Of a stretch of 64,000 nt of DNA, positions 1-13,214 are shown piece after piece. The stretch is from Diplosphaera chodatii (taxonomy: Eukaryota; Chlorophyta; Trebouxiophyceae; Prasiolales; Stichococcaceae): the NCBI GenBank assembly GCA_032358165.1, contig JAALGY010000038.1, forward strand, positions 1,426,001 through 1,490,000. Direction: 5' to 3'. The position numbers were made by a program, and so were the translations under genes. The notes below the pieces were generated by a model. It searched no databases. It worked only from the letters and a program-made list of their open reading frames with translations, and was not told the origin of the DNA. Position 1 is the first letter of the stretch, and the number at the start of each line of letters is the position of its first letter.

Positions 1-3000
1 CAGGTACCATTTCTGCTTTACAACCCTGCCTGATGTTCCCCGCACTCCTGCTTTCCCAACTTCCGTATGTCAGATCTCTTATGTTACAACTGTGTAGTTG
101 GCCTTTCAGACTTTCAAGGATGGCAATATCACCTGCTTGCATAGGTGATGTCATGCAATGAGCTGGGGTGGGAGGGACTGTCACCTGGAAAGACCCCGGT
201 GGTGGTGTTAGTGGCATCATCCACGGGCGATGGTGACCCTCCCGACAATGCCGCCAAGTTCTATGCAACCATGAAGTGCGCGGCTGCTGCGTGCTTTGGC
301 CGTTCACGTCTGCCTGTGAACTCCATCCTGTGGCCTCCGTTGTGCTGTATGTCTTGATGTACAAACAGTGCCAGAACCGCATGTCAGGCTTTGGACCTGG
401 CAGTGTGTATTAGACATATCGTTGTTGCACTTCTGATTGTGTTGCTCAGTCAACACCACCGCAAAGTCGCATTGCAGCGGCAGATATAAGCCGAGGATGC
501 GTGTGCGTACTGACGCTTGATTGCGTCAAGTACAGGCGGCGGTCGCAGGAGAAGGGCCAGCTGGAGGGCATTAGCATCACGGTCCTGGGCCTGGGGGACT
601 CCAACTACACGCGCTTCTGTGCAGTCCCTCGCACCTTCCGCAACCGCCTTGCTGAGCTGGGCGCATCGCCCTTCTACAAGGTGACATCACCTTCTGCAGC
701 TGGGGCGCTGCCGTGCCATTGGCAGCATGCTGTCGCCAAGAAACTCGAAGATTGGTGGCCGAGGGACTAGGACACTGTGTTTCGTGGTCAAGTGCTGTGT
801 ACTTGCTTTCAAACTTGCAGACACATGCCTCAGCACCGTACTGCCCTATGCGTACAGGCTGCGGACTGTGATGAGGTGGATGGCCTGGAGGATGCCATCG
901 ACGAGTGGGTCGATGGCCTGTGGCCGCAGCTGAAGCAGCAGCTGGCTGCGCGCCTGTTAGATGGCAAGCCGCAGGTGCATGATCAACAGGCTCTAGCTCA
1001 GTGTGTGGCTGCCAGGCTGTGCAAGTCACCAAGGGTGGGGAGTGCTCATCCCATGAGTGCCTGCATATTGGCCTTCATACCACGTGCTCCCTGATGTGCA
1101 TGCAAATGCTGCAGATGCAGAATGGCAGCGCCAAGCCCGAGGCACAGCTGGGGGCGGCAGCGCAGCCAAAGCTCGCAGCCCGCGACAGCAATCTGGACGG
1201 CGTGCCGCCCCCTCCAGCTTGCCGCGTGCGGCTCCTTTGGGAGGAGGATGCTGGCCGAGCAGCGCAGGTAGCTCTCCAGTCCCACTGACTCTTTTGATTC
1301 GACTGAAGGACATTTCTTCTCTGCTCATTGTTCTGCGCGCCTGTACCAACCTGGTCGTCATCAAGGTGCTGCAGACACGTGGCCTTGCTGATGCCAACCG
1401 ACGTCTGGCAATGCATATCCGCTCACGAGACTACTGGGTGTTCATGATAGTCAATGACAAAGCCTTGCTGAGGCTCTGCGCATTGCACACTTCTCCTCAG
1501 GCCCCTGCTTATCGTCCCAACACTGCTCCAGGTGTCGTCAGCAGAGCGGGCGCACCCAACTGGTGCCGAGCTGGCCCGCCGCGACACTGCTGGTTTGTAC
1601 TCTCGGGAGGCGCCCTTCTGGGGTCGCGTCGCAGAGGCCAGCGTCATGACGGCGCCCGACAGCGACCGGCGGGTGAGCGCCTGTCTCCATTCTGTCTCCT
1701 ACAGTGCTGAGACATCACCAACCATGTTCACCTATCACCAGCTTGATGTATCGGAGGTTTTGCTGCGTGTAGGTGCTGCACCTGGGCGTGGACATTGCGG
1801 GCAGCGGGATGCGCTACAGCCCGGGCGACTCTGTTGGCGTTGTCGCGCAGGTGTGCCAGATGCGGCAGACTGAAGACATGCTGTACAGCTGTTCATCAAG
1901 CCCAGTGCCAACACGGCAACAGCAACAGCGGATGCAGTGTGCCTGAGGCCCGTCGCCCTGGTCCTTGCAGAACGACGAGGCGCTGGTGGACGGCCTGCTG
2001 GAGCGGCTGGGCGCCGGGGGCGGGCGCGTGTTCAGCGTCGCGCCAGCCTCCTCACCCGATGGCCCCGCCGCAGACGACGGCGGCAGCGGCCGCCTGCTGG
2101 AGCACCTCGGCTGGCCGTGCACCCTGCGCGTGGCGCTGCTGGTGAGTGTGTCATGCAGCAGATGCGTGTGGCAAAGATACCGATGCACGCCCATGTCCTC
2201 CGGGCGATCCAGGCCCGCAGGCGACAGCCATCCCGGCTTTGGTCGTGCAAGCAGCCGCTGTAGCTTCGCTTTTGACAGCAGTCTCATAAGCATTGCCAGG
2301 TGCACCGGCAAGCCAGTGGTACTCATCCTAGCAGCTGTGGGCTGTGATGTGGCTGATTATGCTGGGATGCGGTGTGACGCAGCGGGGGTGCGACCTGACG
2401 GGCGTGCCGCGCAAGTCGCTGCTGCGCCTGCTGGGCGAGCACTGCTCAGACGCGGGCGAGCGGGACGCGCTGCTGCACCTGTCCTCCCGCGGCGGCCGCG
2501 ACGCCTACAACACCCAGGTGTGACATAACTCTGTTTGCAGGATGCGGTGAGCATGTGCAGGCATGCAATGCCAAAATCATGCCACAGCTCCAGGGGCCGA
2601 AACCAACCATTGACATGGCCGATGTTTTTCTTTAAATTGCGTACTCCCACTGATCAGGTGCGGGACAGCAGGCCGTCGCTGCTGGACCTGCTGCAGAAGT
2701 ACCCCAGCTGCGCGCCGCCGCTGGACGCGCTGCTGGACGCCCTGCCTGCGCTGGCGCCGCGCCTGTACTCCATCGCCAGCTCCCCCCTGCAGCAGCCTGA
2801 GCAGGTGCCGTCGAGCTGCTTGCTGTGCCGGCCCCTAGTCGCCGACGACAGAGACAAGCTCCTGCTGTGACTGCAGCAATTCCTCTGGACTCTGGCAATG
2901 CGTCCTCATGTGTATTTGCATCAACTGGTGTCCGAATGTCACTGTCCAGGTGGATGTGGCGTTCTCGGTGGTGCGCATGGAGACGCCGTACGGCACCAAG

Positions 3001-4281
3001 TGCGGAGTGGCCACCAGCTGGCTGGACCGCCTGGTTGCGCCGCTGACCGGGCCGCAGGCGGCGCCCGACCCCGCGCTTGTCAAGGCATCAGACGATACAC
3101 TGCGCGTGCCGGTGCGCAGCCGCACCCGCTCAATGCCCAGATTGTGGCTTTAGTGTTTGATGAGCACCGTGGTCGTGCCAACATGCCTGCACTTCTGATA
3201 TGCTCAGCAAGCGTAGGACATGTCTCACCATGCATGCACGACCCACAGGTTCAACAGCGTGATGGCATCATGACTGAGTTCCTGTTGCTCTGCTGCAGGT
3301 CTTTCTGCGCGGTGGCGGCGCCTTTGCCCCGCCATCTGACCTCAGCAAGCCAGTCATCTTCGTTGGGCCTGGCACCGGCGTTGCTCCCTTCAGGTAAGAG
3401 CGTGTGGCTGAAACTGCCAACCAGGACACTCTGTCCAATGTTTGCTTACATCTGCTCTCGCAGGGGCACCCTGCATGGTCCCCTTCCCTCCATCCTGGGC
3501 ATGCACTGGCAGGGAACTCAACAGGCTATATGGGAATCCATGTTGCAGGGGTTTCCTGCAGCACCGGCGCTCACAGCTGTCGGAGTTTGCCGGGGTGCCT
3601 GGCGAGGCGTGGCTGTTCTTCGGCTGCCGCCGGGCCGAGGAGGACTACCTGTACAGGCAGGAGTTCGGGCAGTTTGCTGCAGATGGCACGCTCACACAGC
3701 TGCATGTCGCCTTCTCCCGAGCCCAGGTGCACAGCGACGCGCCTTTGCTGTATGCAGCGGAAGGCTATCAGTGTATGCAAAAGCTCAAATTTGCTGGCAT
3801 GTTCCCCTGCAACATGCTTGCTGTGGTGTGAGCGCAGGCAGACAAGGTGTATGTGCAGCACCTGATGCGTGAGCAGGGCGCAGCGCTCGCACCGCTGCTG
3901 CTGCAGCAGGGGGGCTCGGTGTTTGTGTGTGGCGATGGCGCCGCCATGGCCCGCGATGTGCAGGTGGGGTGTGCTGACTTGACTGTGTACATGTGTACCC
4001 ATGACCTTGTGACCTTCATGAGGTTTGTAAAGGTGCCTACTGCACATGATTTCGCAGCACACACTCTGCGGATGCTGCCGCACCAGTTGCTTGGCGCCGC
4101 GAGCCTGGCAATGTGACGAGGATTGCTAGGCCTGACGTGGCTGATGTGAGCTTCGTGCGATGTGCAGGCCACCCTTGCAGACATTCTTGCGCAGCATGGT
4201 GGCCTGTCTGCTGACGAGGCAGCTGCTGCGCTGGCTCAGATGGCAGTCGAGAAGCGATATGTTCGTGACATATGGTCATGA
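1..4281 (+). CDS. MTRR: Methionine synthase reductase-like diflavin reductase (5' partial)
   Basis: An NADPH-FMN/FAD reductase, most like methionine synthase reductase, which reactivates cobalamin-dependent methionine synthase in the cytosol. Exons follow flavodoxin then ferredoxin-reductase order: FMN loops near 190-260 ([16 protein letters not shown]) and 580-680 ([12 protein letters not shown]); a linker to about 1680; FAD-domain entry near 1773 ([17 protein letters not shown]); a [13 protein letters not shown] block near 2390 that matches MTRR better than P450 reductase; FAD motif [10 protein letters not shown] near 2760; [11 protein letters not shown] near 2995; NADPH-binding [11 protein letters not shown] near 3370; [11 protein letters not shown] near 3603; [17 protein letters not shown] near 3913; and a C-terminal [11 protein letters not shown], ending in the aromatic residue that stacks on FAD in this family. 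The first FMN phosphate loop lies before the window. At least 14 exons are needed. It implies use of vitamin B12-dependent methionine synthase. A generic P450 reductase or NDOR1 is less likely. Confidence 0.85.
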
Positions 4282-4573
4282 GCCGGGTGTACTCTGGCAA
4301 TTTCAGTTAGGTCGGTGAAACAGGTTCATATCCTGTTTCATGTTAGGGGGTCAGAGGCGCTGATGGCCACACCATCACTGCAGAGCGCTGGGTTTACCTT
4401 TGTGTTGCTGTACAAGGACGTGCGCTCAGAACTAAGGCTATCGTTACTTAGCTGCCTGAATCAGGGAGCAGTTTGCCATTATTATGGACCATTCCCACCG
4501 TATACCATACACCTGTCGGCATCGGACCATGCATACGTGCTACTAGATTGCTGCCGAACTTAGCAGCTCAGGA

Positions 4574-4578
4574 TGTAA
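4574..4578 (+). other. Chlorophyte poly(A) signal TGTAA
   Basis: TGTAA on the + strand, 293 bases after the stop codon of the diflavin reductase. TGTAA is the usual polyadenylation signal of chlorophyte algae. It abuts the stop codon of the convergent TraB-family gene, so the two 3' ends nearly touch. The rest of the 4282-4578 gap shows no coding signal. Confidence 0.45.
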
Positions 4579-6271
4579 TCAGGGTTCCAACTTGCTCCAC
4601 CGCTCTTCAATGCCATCTAGATGTGCCAGTCCCACAACTGCAACAACTTTGCCCGTCAGCATGCGAAGCTGCTCCACGAGATACTGCACCACGACATCCA
4701 CACTGTTAGCATTTGAGTTAGTAGATACACAATTTCATAGAATAACCTGTAGACAGTATACAACTATCATCATTACGTGGGCTGCAATGACATCAAGAGG
4801 TGTGCAGGGACAACAGGATGAAGAGTCCCTCACATCATCTCGCTCATCAACTAGGACGGATGCCAGCTGCGGGCTGTTCTGGCGCAGATGGTCCCGCATG
4901 GCAGTTGCCGCTTTGCGTGTCTTCAAAGCCTCAATACGGTCGACCACGGCACCGTCGCTGCCATTTTGGCTCCTCCTTTCCTTTGTGACCCCCGTTGTTG
5001 TTGGCCCGGGCGCCATCAACAATTTGATTAGGTCCTGCACATGCAAGCATGCTCATGTCATGGTCAAAGAACAGAGCTGTCCTTTGAGCTTGTTGATTGT
5101 CCATTTCACATGTTCTGACGTTTAGACATACACGTGCAGATGAGTGGGTAACTCACCATGAAGCCTATCCGTGATGCAATGCGGGAGCTGGTGACTTCGA
5201 CAGGCCTGTCCCCAAACACTATTCGCGCTTGCACTGCCTGTGCTTCCTCTATTGCTGCCTTGAACTCACCGCCTGTTGTGCCAGGATACTTGAGTCAGCA
5301 GCGTGCACCTGGTGTTGGTGGCGGCGTAAGTCATGAGTGCCGCAGATTGTCAGATGGTAGTCGAAGGAAGACATGCATCAGGGCAGCAGAAGCTTCACCT
5401 GGCTCCATGCCAAGCATGCGTAGTGCCTGGTACCTGCAAACGAGCAATGCCACACATCGCCCCAATGCCTTCATGCATGTATGCAGCTTATCTGTAAATG
5501 TATTGAACGTAAACAGGTTGTTTTTCGATATTTCCCATAAGACAAATGCTTGCTCACATGCCACCAACGCCCAGCTTGACCACATTTCCACCCCATTGAC
5601 GACCCGGTATCAGCACTCCTGGCAGCGTACTCTGCATTCCCGCAAGCAGATGCAGTCAGATAAGTCGTGCAGCAGCCATGCCACGGCCGCTCGTGACAGC
5701 TTCATGATGAGATTCTCTCTTGACACGCCCACCCGGAGGAAGCCCAGCATGGATGCGCTCTCGCCGTTCTGCAGCCGCGCTGCTCTGCCTTCATCCAGTT
5801 CGAGCAGCACAACATCTGGCTGCACGAGCCGTATGAGTTGCCGCACCTCCTCTGCTGACGCCTTCGATACGTGTGCTGTGCCTGCACCGCCATAAGTCAT
5901 CACTAATAATAAGTGGATGGCTCAAATGGCGACCCAATCAATGGCACCTTGGGAGGCATCAACGTACCCACAAGATATATCTCTGAGCCGTTCCGCAGGT
6001 TGCGAAGGAAACTTGTGGTTTCCGGGCTGCCCACTATACGGGCCTCTGTGGGAAACGGCGCTGTGCTAAATTGCTGACTGGCGTGACACCAGACGGGCGG
6101 CCTTTTGCGCTGTGGGCCCGCACGTGCAGCAGACTGTCGGTACTGCGGCTTGAAGTCCAACAGCGACACCGTGTGCAGACATTTCACAGGTGGGCTGAAG
6201 CTACTACCCCCTATACACGCCTGCAGGGTGCTGACCCGCAGCGCGCCACTGCACCTGGCAACACCCAGCAT
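4579..6271 (-). CDS. TraB-family protein (TraB/PrgY-like)
   Basis: TraB-domain protein of the type found in plants and animals (TRABD-like). Exons from the start: 6271-5970, a basic Arg/Ser-rich leader then SEIYLVG; spliced to TAHVSKASAEEVRQLI and VLLELDEGRAARL near 5870-5770, the diagnostic TraB N-terminal core; LPGVLIPGRQWGGNVVKLG near 5600; GGEFKAAIEEAQ, ARIVFGDRPVEVTSSR near 5280-5160; a helical segment TRKAATAMRDHLRQNS near 4900; and a last exon VAVVGLAHLDGIEERW near 4640-4585, matching the C-terminal GxxHxxG motif of the family. The leader could be a plastid or mitochondrial transit peptide. TraB proteins resemble the Tiki/EreA metalloprotease-like fold, but the biochemical role in algae is not settled. 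Start is the ATG at 6271, divergent from the FtsHi gene. Confidence 0.85.
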
Positions 6272-6814
6272 GCTTGACCGCAGGGCTACTGAACCGTTTC
6301 ACAACCTAGGGGTGCTCGAGTGCCCAGAAGTATCACCACAGACCCTGTGAGGCATCAACAATTACTACAACTCGTGATGTACTGTGGGAGACGCATGCGA
6401 GCACTGCACTCCTAGAGGGCTGTGGGGCAACGGTGGCGGATGCGTCGGTGGAGCCTGATAGTTCAAGTCTTGCACACACGCCGCATCTGTCAGGTGAGCA
6501 AATGTGCGTATACTGACTTGTGCGCAGAGAGGGCGCATGTGTCTAGCCCAGCATGCTCACTTCAGGGTGGGGCAGCTTATCGCACGGCAACAATTTGCGA
6601 TTTTGGACAACCTGCATCGCTTACTGGCTGCTAAGCCTTTCACCAAGATCATTTGCAGCTTGCGCCGGGTAAACTTGTTCAACGCCAACAATCCTTTGAG
6701 CACAAGCTTGCTGCAGCGTCGTCTCCGCTTGAGTCGTTGTGCAACGAAATCATGAGGTGTCGGTAGGCAGATGTAGGCTGGCCCATTTCGGCAGATCCGG
6801 TGGGCCGGGCAAAC
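6272..6814. promoter_or_regulatory. Divergent intergenic region (TraB-like / FTSHI1)
   Basis: About 540 bases between two divergent start codons, so it should contain both promoters and 5' UTRs. Short open frames occur on both strands but show no recognisable domain. I see no clear TATA box or other defined element. Confidence 0.4.
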
Positions 6815-9800
6815 ATGCAGCCAGCAGCGCTGCGGCCGCTTGGTCACTGTCAATGTAACTTGCGATGCAGCTCAGGGCCTAGACACACCGTCAGAAGGCC
6901 GCTCTCGGCAGCATGCAGAAGCCTTCGTGCGGCGCACATGACAGCCCCCCTCAGACCCAGCCACATGCCCACATGTAGAGGCATGTGTGGCCTCAGGCGG
7001 CCGCTGGGTACACGCGTATATGCGCAACAGCCCCAGCAGCGGTCTGGCTCAGAGGTGCGCCACTGCAGCAGGATGCTGTCGGCCTGGGACACCGCCTTGG
7101 CTGTGTGTATCATAGTGCGTAGGTGTATTGTCACTCTTGCGGAAGTTCAGCTCTTGCAATCATGCATTCTCATCTGGGCTGAAGTGGCTGCATCAGGCAG
7201 TTCAGTGGCCACATCCGGAGCATGCTCAGGAGGCTCCAGACGACCCAACATCTGGCAGGTACGAAGCAACCAGTAAGCACTAGTTAGGCCCAGCAATGAT
7301 CGAGTGCAGCGCTGAGGGCTTGCGCATGATTATTTTGCAGGGCTTCAGATGGCGATGCAGATCCAGAGTGGCCATCAGATTCTGAGGTGGGTTTCAGCTA
7401 TGTTGTCTGCAGGAAACTTCGAGCTATATATACGAGTAAATCTGCTGTGCATATTCTTGAAGTCGCTCTGGTGCCAACATATAGCTGGACGCAATGGCTG
7501 ATGACGCAGCCGTGGGCCCACTGCTAGCCGCCGGTGTCGGTGTCATGGATATAAAACGAGTGTGGCACAAGCTTCAGGTGCACTGCAGCGTGTGAGCAAG
7601 TTTAGTTGCGTCTTTCGCCTGCCGTATAACTGTTGCCTCCTGGCCAAGCCTATTATGAAGCCCATGCTCGTCAACCTGCAGGATCGCATCTTCTACGATG
7701 ACATTCTGCCGCCAACTGGAAGCCAGCAGATCTCCTTTGCACGGCTGCTGCAACTCCTGCAAGATCGCCGTGTCAAGCGCATCACCCTGCTGGCTGATGG
7801 GAAGGTTGCTATAGTGGAGGTGAGCGATACGACGGGCCATCACTCTTAGGCACGGCAAGGGCGCCGCATAGCCAGGCTAAGCATTTGAGCATCCTGTGCA
7901 GGTGCCAGTTGAGGGCTTTGCTACCGACTGGACGAGGATGCGCTATGATCGTAACGACTTTGGGTAGGCTCTGCCAGAGCGGTGCATCATAACCTGCCAA
8001 ATGTACTGTTCAGGTACTTTTGCTGCAGAGGGCTCCTGGGCTGAGGCATCTTGCATTTGCAGCATCTCGTACGGGCCCGAGGTGCCGGAGTGGAAGATGG
8101 AGAAGCACCGGTTCTATTGCGAGCTGCCTGGTGACATCTGGGAGGACGGCTACTTCATGCAGCTGGTGAGGAGTCAAGCTGGAGTAGCGTGGGGACTCAG
8201 TGACGACTGTGCTCGCAAGCGTCGAGAGCAGCGCTATGCTGATGCCATCCTCAGCACATGAGCATCAGTGCTGAGGACCCACGACATGGTCACAGCAAAC
8301 ACAGCTGCAGTGGCTACAAGCACAGAGTTGCATGCATGTGTGCTGTACTCGTCAGAGTTTGGGCGGTGCCATTGGAAACCTTACACGGAGGTGCTGACCC
8401 TGCATGCATTCTCACGGCTACAGGTGAAGATGGCACAGCCGTACAGGGATGAGGAGGGGCGCTGCCCGTATGACATGCTGCTGCGCGAGGGCCAGGTCCA
8501 CTGCGAACTCAGTGTGGTGGATCCCAGCAACCAGTACGCCCCTGAGAGCACTGCATGGCCTGTCTTTTTCACCTCATAATTAGATGCTCGTGGTTCACTC
8601 TTGAGCATGATGTGCTAGGCCTGATGGCTCACTAAGGTGGTGCACCATGTTTCACAGTACACAAATGTTGTCGCAGGTCCGTCTGGCTGAACCAGTATGC
8701 GCGGCAGTTCATCCCTATCATCGCGCTACTCGTGCTGCGTGGCTTTGTGGGCGTCGGCGGCTGGATAGTGTCCAAGTGCGTTGCTGGCGGGGATGACATG
8801 CTGCTGGCATATCTGCCACGGATATCTGCCCAAGTCTGCTGTGCAAGCCGCTGCCGCCTTGTGCCATGTCTTGCTGGACAGTCTGCTGCTGGTGTCGGCA
8901 GGTTCTCCAAGAAGAAGGATGCGATGACGGAGATGGCGGAGGAGCTGGGGGCGCACCGTGCCAAGGAGTTCAACGTCGGCGTCAACCCCAACAAGCTGGG
9001 TGGGTGTCATTTTGCGCGGCAGGGCAACGCTGTCTGTTACTTGAATGGCAGCTGCAGAAGCGCGGTACTAGGGTCCTGTGTACCTGTCAAGTCCTCTGTT
9101 GAGCGGTGCACCTTTCCATTACCACTCAATTGTTACCAGCAAGGCGGCCTGGCAAACAGTGTTGCACGTGGCGCCCATCGCAGGCGTGAAGTACTCGGAT
9201 GTGGCGGGCATCGACAAGGTGAAGGGCGACATTCAGGTCGCCATGGACATGCTGATGGGGGCGCCGGCCTTCCGCGCCATGGGCGCCCGCCCCTTCAGGG
9301 TGCGCCCCCACCACTATGCCGCTCAATAGGACCAGTCCCATGCATTAACGTCTTGCAGATGCAATGCATCCTGAATGTTTGCCAGTACCCTGTCATGCTG
9401 CTGTCCGTTGAGCATCAAGCATGTATTGTATGGCTTGCCACAGGGCATCCTGCTGGAGGGGCCGCCTGGAACGGGCAAGACTTACCTGGCCAAGGCCATG
9501 GCCGGCGAGTCGGGCGTACCCTTCTTCAGCGCAAACGGCGCAGAGTTCGTGGAGATGTTCCAGGGCATCGCTGCAGCACGCATCCGCTCACTGTTCCGTG
9601 CGGCACGCAAAGTCGCGCCTTCCATACTTTTCATTGGTGGGTGCCTGGGCTCTGCCTGTACGTCTGAACTGCAAGCAGGCACATCAAGGTTGTTGCCATA
9701 CCGTACTATTGTATGGCAATATATCTCGCATGGTGTCGAGAGCGCCGTAAGCAGGCTTGCTGCATGGCTGATTGACCCCGTGTCATTGCAAACTTGCCAC

Positions 9801-12800
9801 AGACGAGATTGATGCGATTGGCAAGGCCAGAGGCAGCGGCTTTGACAGCGGCAGCCAGGAGCGGGAGCAGGGCCTGCTGCAGCTGCTGACCGAGATGGAT
9901 GGCTTCAAGCGGGATGACCAGGTCCGACCTTGCGACCTCCACGAACTCAGAAATGACCTTGTGGATTCCTGCAAGCGTCATTATATTTGCTTGATAGCTG
10001 GTTGATAGCCAGCAGCCCGCCACAGAGTCCGACAGTGCAGTGGGCCGGTGCTCATTGCATTGCGGCATGTGCAGGTCCTCGTGATTGGTGCGACCAACCG
10101 CGCGTCAGCGCTGGACGACGCCCTGCTGCGGCCGGGCCGCTTCGACCGCCGCATCTACATGGGCAACCCCTCCGCTTCCAACCGCTTCCGCATCCTCCAG
10201 GTGCACTCCTGCTGCACCTCGCGGGTGCCTGGGCACCCGCTGCACAGCCGATTTGCAGAGGCAACCCCAACCATCTGTCGGTGCCGACAGTCCCCATGTG
10301 CTGAGGTACTGTGACGGTGGGCTGTGCAGGTGCATGCGCGCAACAAGCCAATCGACAGGTCGGGCAATGCGGAGCACGAGGAGGATGCGCTGCTGCACAA
10401 GGTCGCCGAGCTGACGATCGGCTACTCTGGCGCGGAGCTGGCCAACCTGCTGAATGAAAGCGCCATTCTTGCGGTGCGCATGACAGGCAACTTGCCCTGA
10501 CACCCGTTCTCGAAAGCTAGGGTTGCATGTCTGTCTTTACCTTCCTTCTATCTGTGCAAGCCATGCATTGACGCCCTGGGCTATGCATGCAGAAGTGTAC
10601 CGTTTGTTGTACCGTACGTGAGCGAGTACACATGCAGAGGGCCGAATGCTGGCTTGCTGACTGTGCATATTGCTGCAACAGGTGCGCCGCAGCCAGGCGC
10701 AGATCGACATGCCGATCGTGCTGGAGGCCATGGAGAAGATCAAGCTGGGGCTGCGGCACCAGCCGCTGCCACCGTCAGACGCCAAGCGGCGCATGGCCTC
10801 CCTGCTGGCGGCGCGCGCAGTGAGCATCGCGCACCTGTGTGCTATACTGCCAGCATTGACTATGCAGCGCTTCACCATGCACATGGCGCCCAACATGAAG
10901 CGGATGAGAATGTGTGAAGGATGCTGAGCGGCTTGTGACTTTACAGTCTCCTGGTGCCAGGTGGCGCTGACGCTCACCCCTGGCATCCCGCCGATCGAGC
11001 ATATCACCATCCTGCCGCGCGGCGGCGTGCAGAGCCGAGTCCTGTTCACTCCTGTGGTGAGCTATCTGCGCAACACTCCCGGTTTGCGCTCCTGGCACTG
11101 CACGATTGCCACCAGCATGTGATGCGCATGATGATGCCATCAGCATGAAGCACAATGATAGCAGTCTGCTGAAGCACGCATTCCCACTTGCAGGAGTCGG
11201 GCAGCCAGCAGGCCGGAGTCATCAGCAGAGCGCGCAACACGGCGGGTCAAACGCAGAGCGTGTTCGACTACATGTGCCGGCTGCTGGTGCCGCTTTGCGC
11301 TGCACGTGCTGCAGAGGAAGTGCTATACGGCCGAGACAGCATGACACTGTCAACAGCGAGCGAGGTGCGGAGCTGTGCGTTGTGCATTTGTTGTTCAAGC
11401 TGCGAGGGTCGCACTGCGGTGGCGATGAGCGTGCGCGCCGAGCATGCAGCGCCACAGCTACGGCTCCATGTATACCCCACCAAGCACAGCTGACTTGCAC
11501 GCGTGCTGCGATGTGTAGATGTCGAGGGCGGTGGACCTGGCGCAGTTCATGGTGAAGGCGTCCACCCTGCACCCAGCTTTCCGGCAGTCGTCCATGCTGT
11601 ATGGCATGGAGATGGGCGGCTGGGAGGACCCCACCACCCAGGTGCAGTCCCTGGTCACATGTACGGCGTCACCTCATTGCCTCAGTTCTGCTGATGCTAT
11701 GTATCACTGCGCGGGGCACGTGTGCAGACTTGTGTGATCAGCTGTTGAGCCCAGCAACATCCAGCGCCGATACTGTTGCAGGGCTTGGAGCCAACGTTCG
11801 AGCCGCTCATACAGCAGCTGCTGGATGTCACATACACGCGGGCGGTTGCCATCATGCAATCGCAGCGGCAGACTGTGGGCATCATCACCGAGGAGATGCT
11901 GTCCAACAGGTGACTGCACTCTGTCTCACACTAGCCCTGGAAGGTCGTAACCTGTCGACTCGTCATGCAGCGCTCTGTGCATCGGTGTTGAACCCACTGA
12001 ACAAGTGTGAGTGCCATGTAGTGCGTAGTGCTGTGTTCCTGGCAACATTCATTTGCATGTGCCTGGTGTTAGTGGCTGTCTTAGCACAAAGAGGAGCGGG
12101 GCTACACAGTGAGCCCTCGTGTGTGGCACCAACTACTGGTGACGCTGTTATTTCGGCTTGCACAGGGATGAGCAGGTCAGCGGCGCGCGCATTCGCGAGC
12201 TTGTCGAATTACAGCCGGCTGCAGGCCTGGACCCCACGACAGAGCAGCTCCTTGCAGAGCAGCAGCAGCAGCCGCAGGTGCCCATCCCGTAGCACCTCGG
12301 CACTTTAACTGCATTGCTGTCATGTACTGCCACTGGTAGGAATGCAGCAACATCGACAATGTCTGTGCAGGTGACAACTGCGGGCGAAGCAGGCTTTCGA
12401 GCAGGTGCAGGCAGCAGCGGCGAAGCTACGTTCCAGCAGCCAGTGGTGAGATCGGCTGACTGAAGAATATGCACTCTTCAGCTTGCATGTCACATGAACA
12501 GGGGCAGATTGTGGAGTTATCATCGTTGCTTATGAGTACAGCTGAGACCATATGATGTTACGTCACAGTTGGAGTCCTCAGACGATGCCCTACGGCAAGC
12601 AGCAGAGGTCATCGTCGGCCGGCTCGAGGCCAAAGAACTGACCGGCGGCAGGCCCCGCGCTGATCTGGTACGGCACTGACCCGTCGAGTTCTTGACGGGC
12701 ATCTACCCTGCACCTCTGCCTGGCAATATTTTCACAAGCTCGCAGCCGATTCGTCATATGACAATGACCTCATCGGATGCAATGCTGATACCGTAGCATC

Positions 12801-12997
12801 AAAGCTGCCAACATGTGCAAGTGCAGGTACGGGAGCAAATGCAGAAACTGGAGGAGCGCGAGGCTGCCGCCCTGGAGTATGCAGCATCCAGCAATGGCGC
12901 GCCCTTCCCGCCGCCACCAGTCGATGAGCCGGACTGGGAGGGCATGCTATTGGAGCAGTGGGTGCCACGTCGTGATGTCATCGAGATTCACGGTTGA
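6815..12997 (+). CDS. FTSHI1: FtsHi1-like inactive plastid AAA/M41 protease
   Basis: AAA-ATPase of the FtsH family, closest to the plant FtsHi1 (ARC1) subgroup, whose members are chloroplast envelope proteins that lost peptidase activity. The leader from ATG 6815 is Arg/Ser-rich, fitting a transit peptide. Upstream exons (7490-8540) hold [13 protein letters not shown] and [17 protein letters not shown], then a membrane segment [20 protein letters not shown] near 8702-8765. AAA core: [12 protein letters not shown] near 9200, Walker [10 protein letters not shown] near 9457, [14 protein letters not shown] near 9525, Walker B SILFIDEIDAIG (9620 joined to 9803), SRH region [22 protein letters not shown] near 10090. 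At the position of the zinc motif HEXXH the exon reads [11 protein letters not shown] (10790) then [22 protein letters not shown] (10963), so catalytic histidines are absent. Further exons run to [11 protein letters not shown] and TGA at 12997, a charged Gln/Glu-rich C-terminal extension. Confidence 0.9.
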
Positions 12998-13214
12998 GCA
13001 TAGTTCAGCTTTGGCTCGTGTGCCAGCAGCCCTCGGGGCAGAGCGCCTCATGCAATACTTTGGATCTTCGCAGAGTGTTGATGTTCAGGATGCCCTGATT
13101 AAGCGTGGGACTTCCATCTTTAGCATCCAGCAAAGTCAGCTACACCCTCCTGTTGTGTCCACATCCCCCCGTTATGCTGATCTGTGCCTGCGCATGATGT
13201 TCTCCCTCTAGAAA

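Noticed and set aside
7420..7440. TATA-like stretch (CTATATATACGAG) as a promoter
   Set aside because: It lies in an intron of the FTSHI1-like gene, between exons that join in frame.
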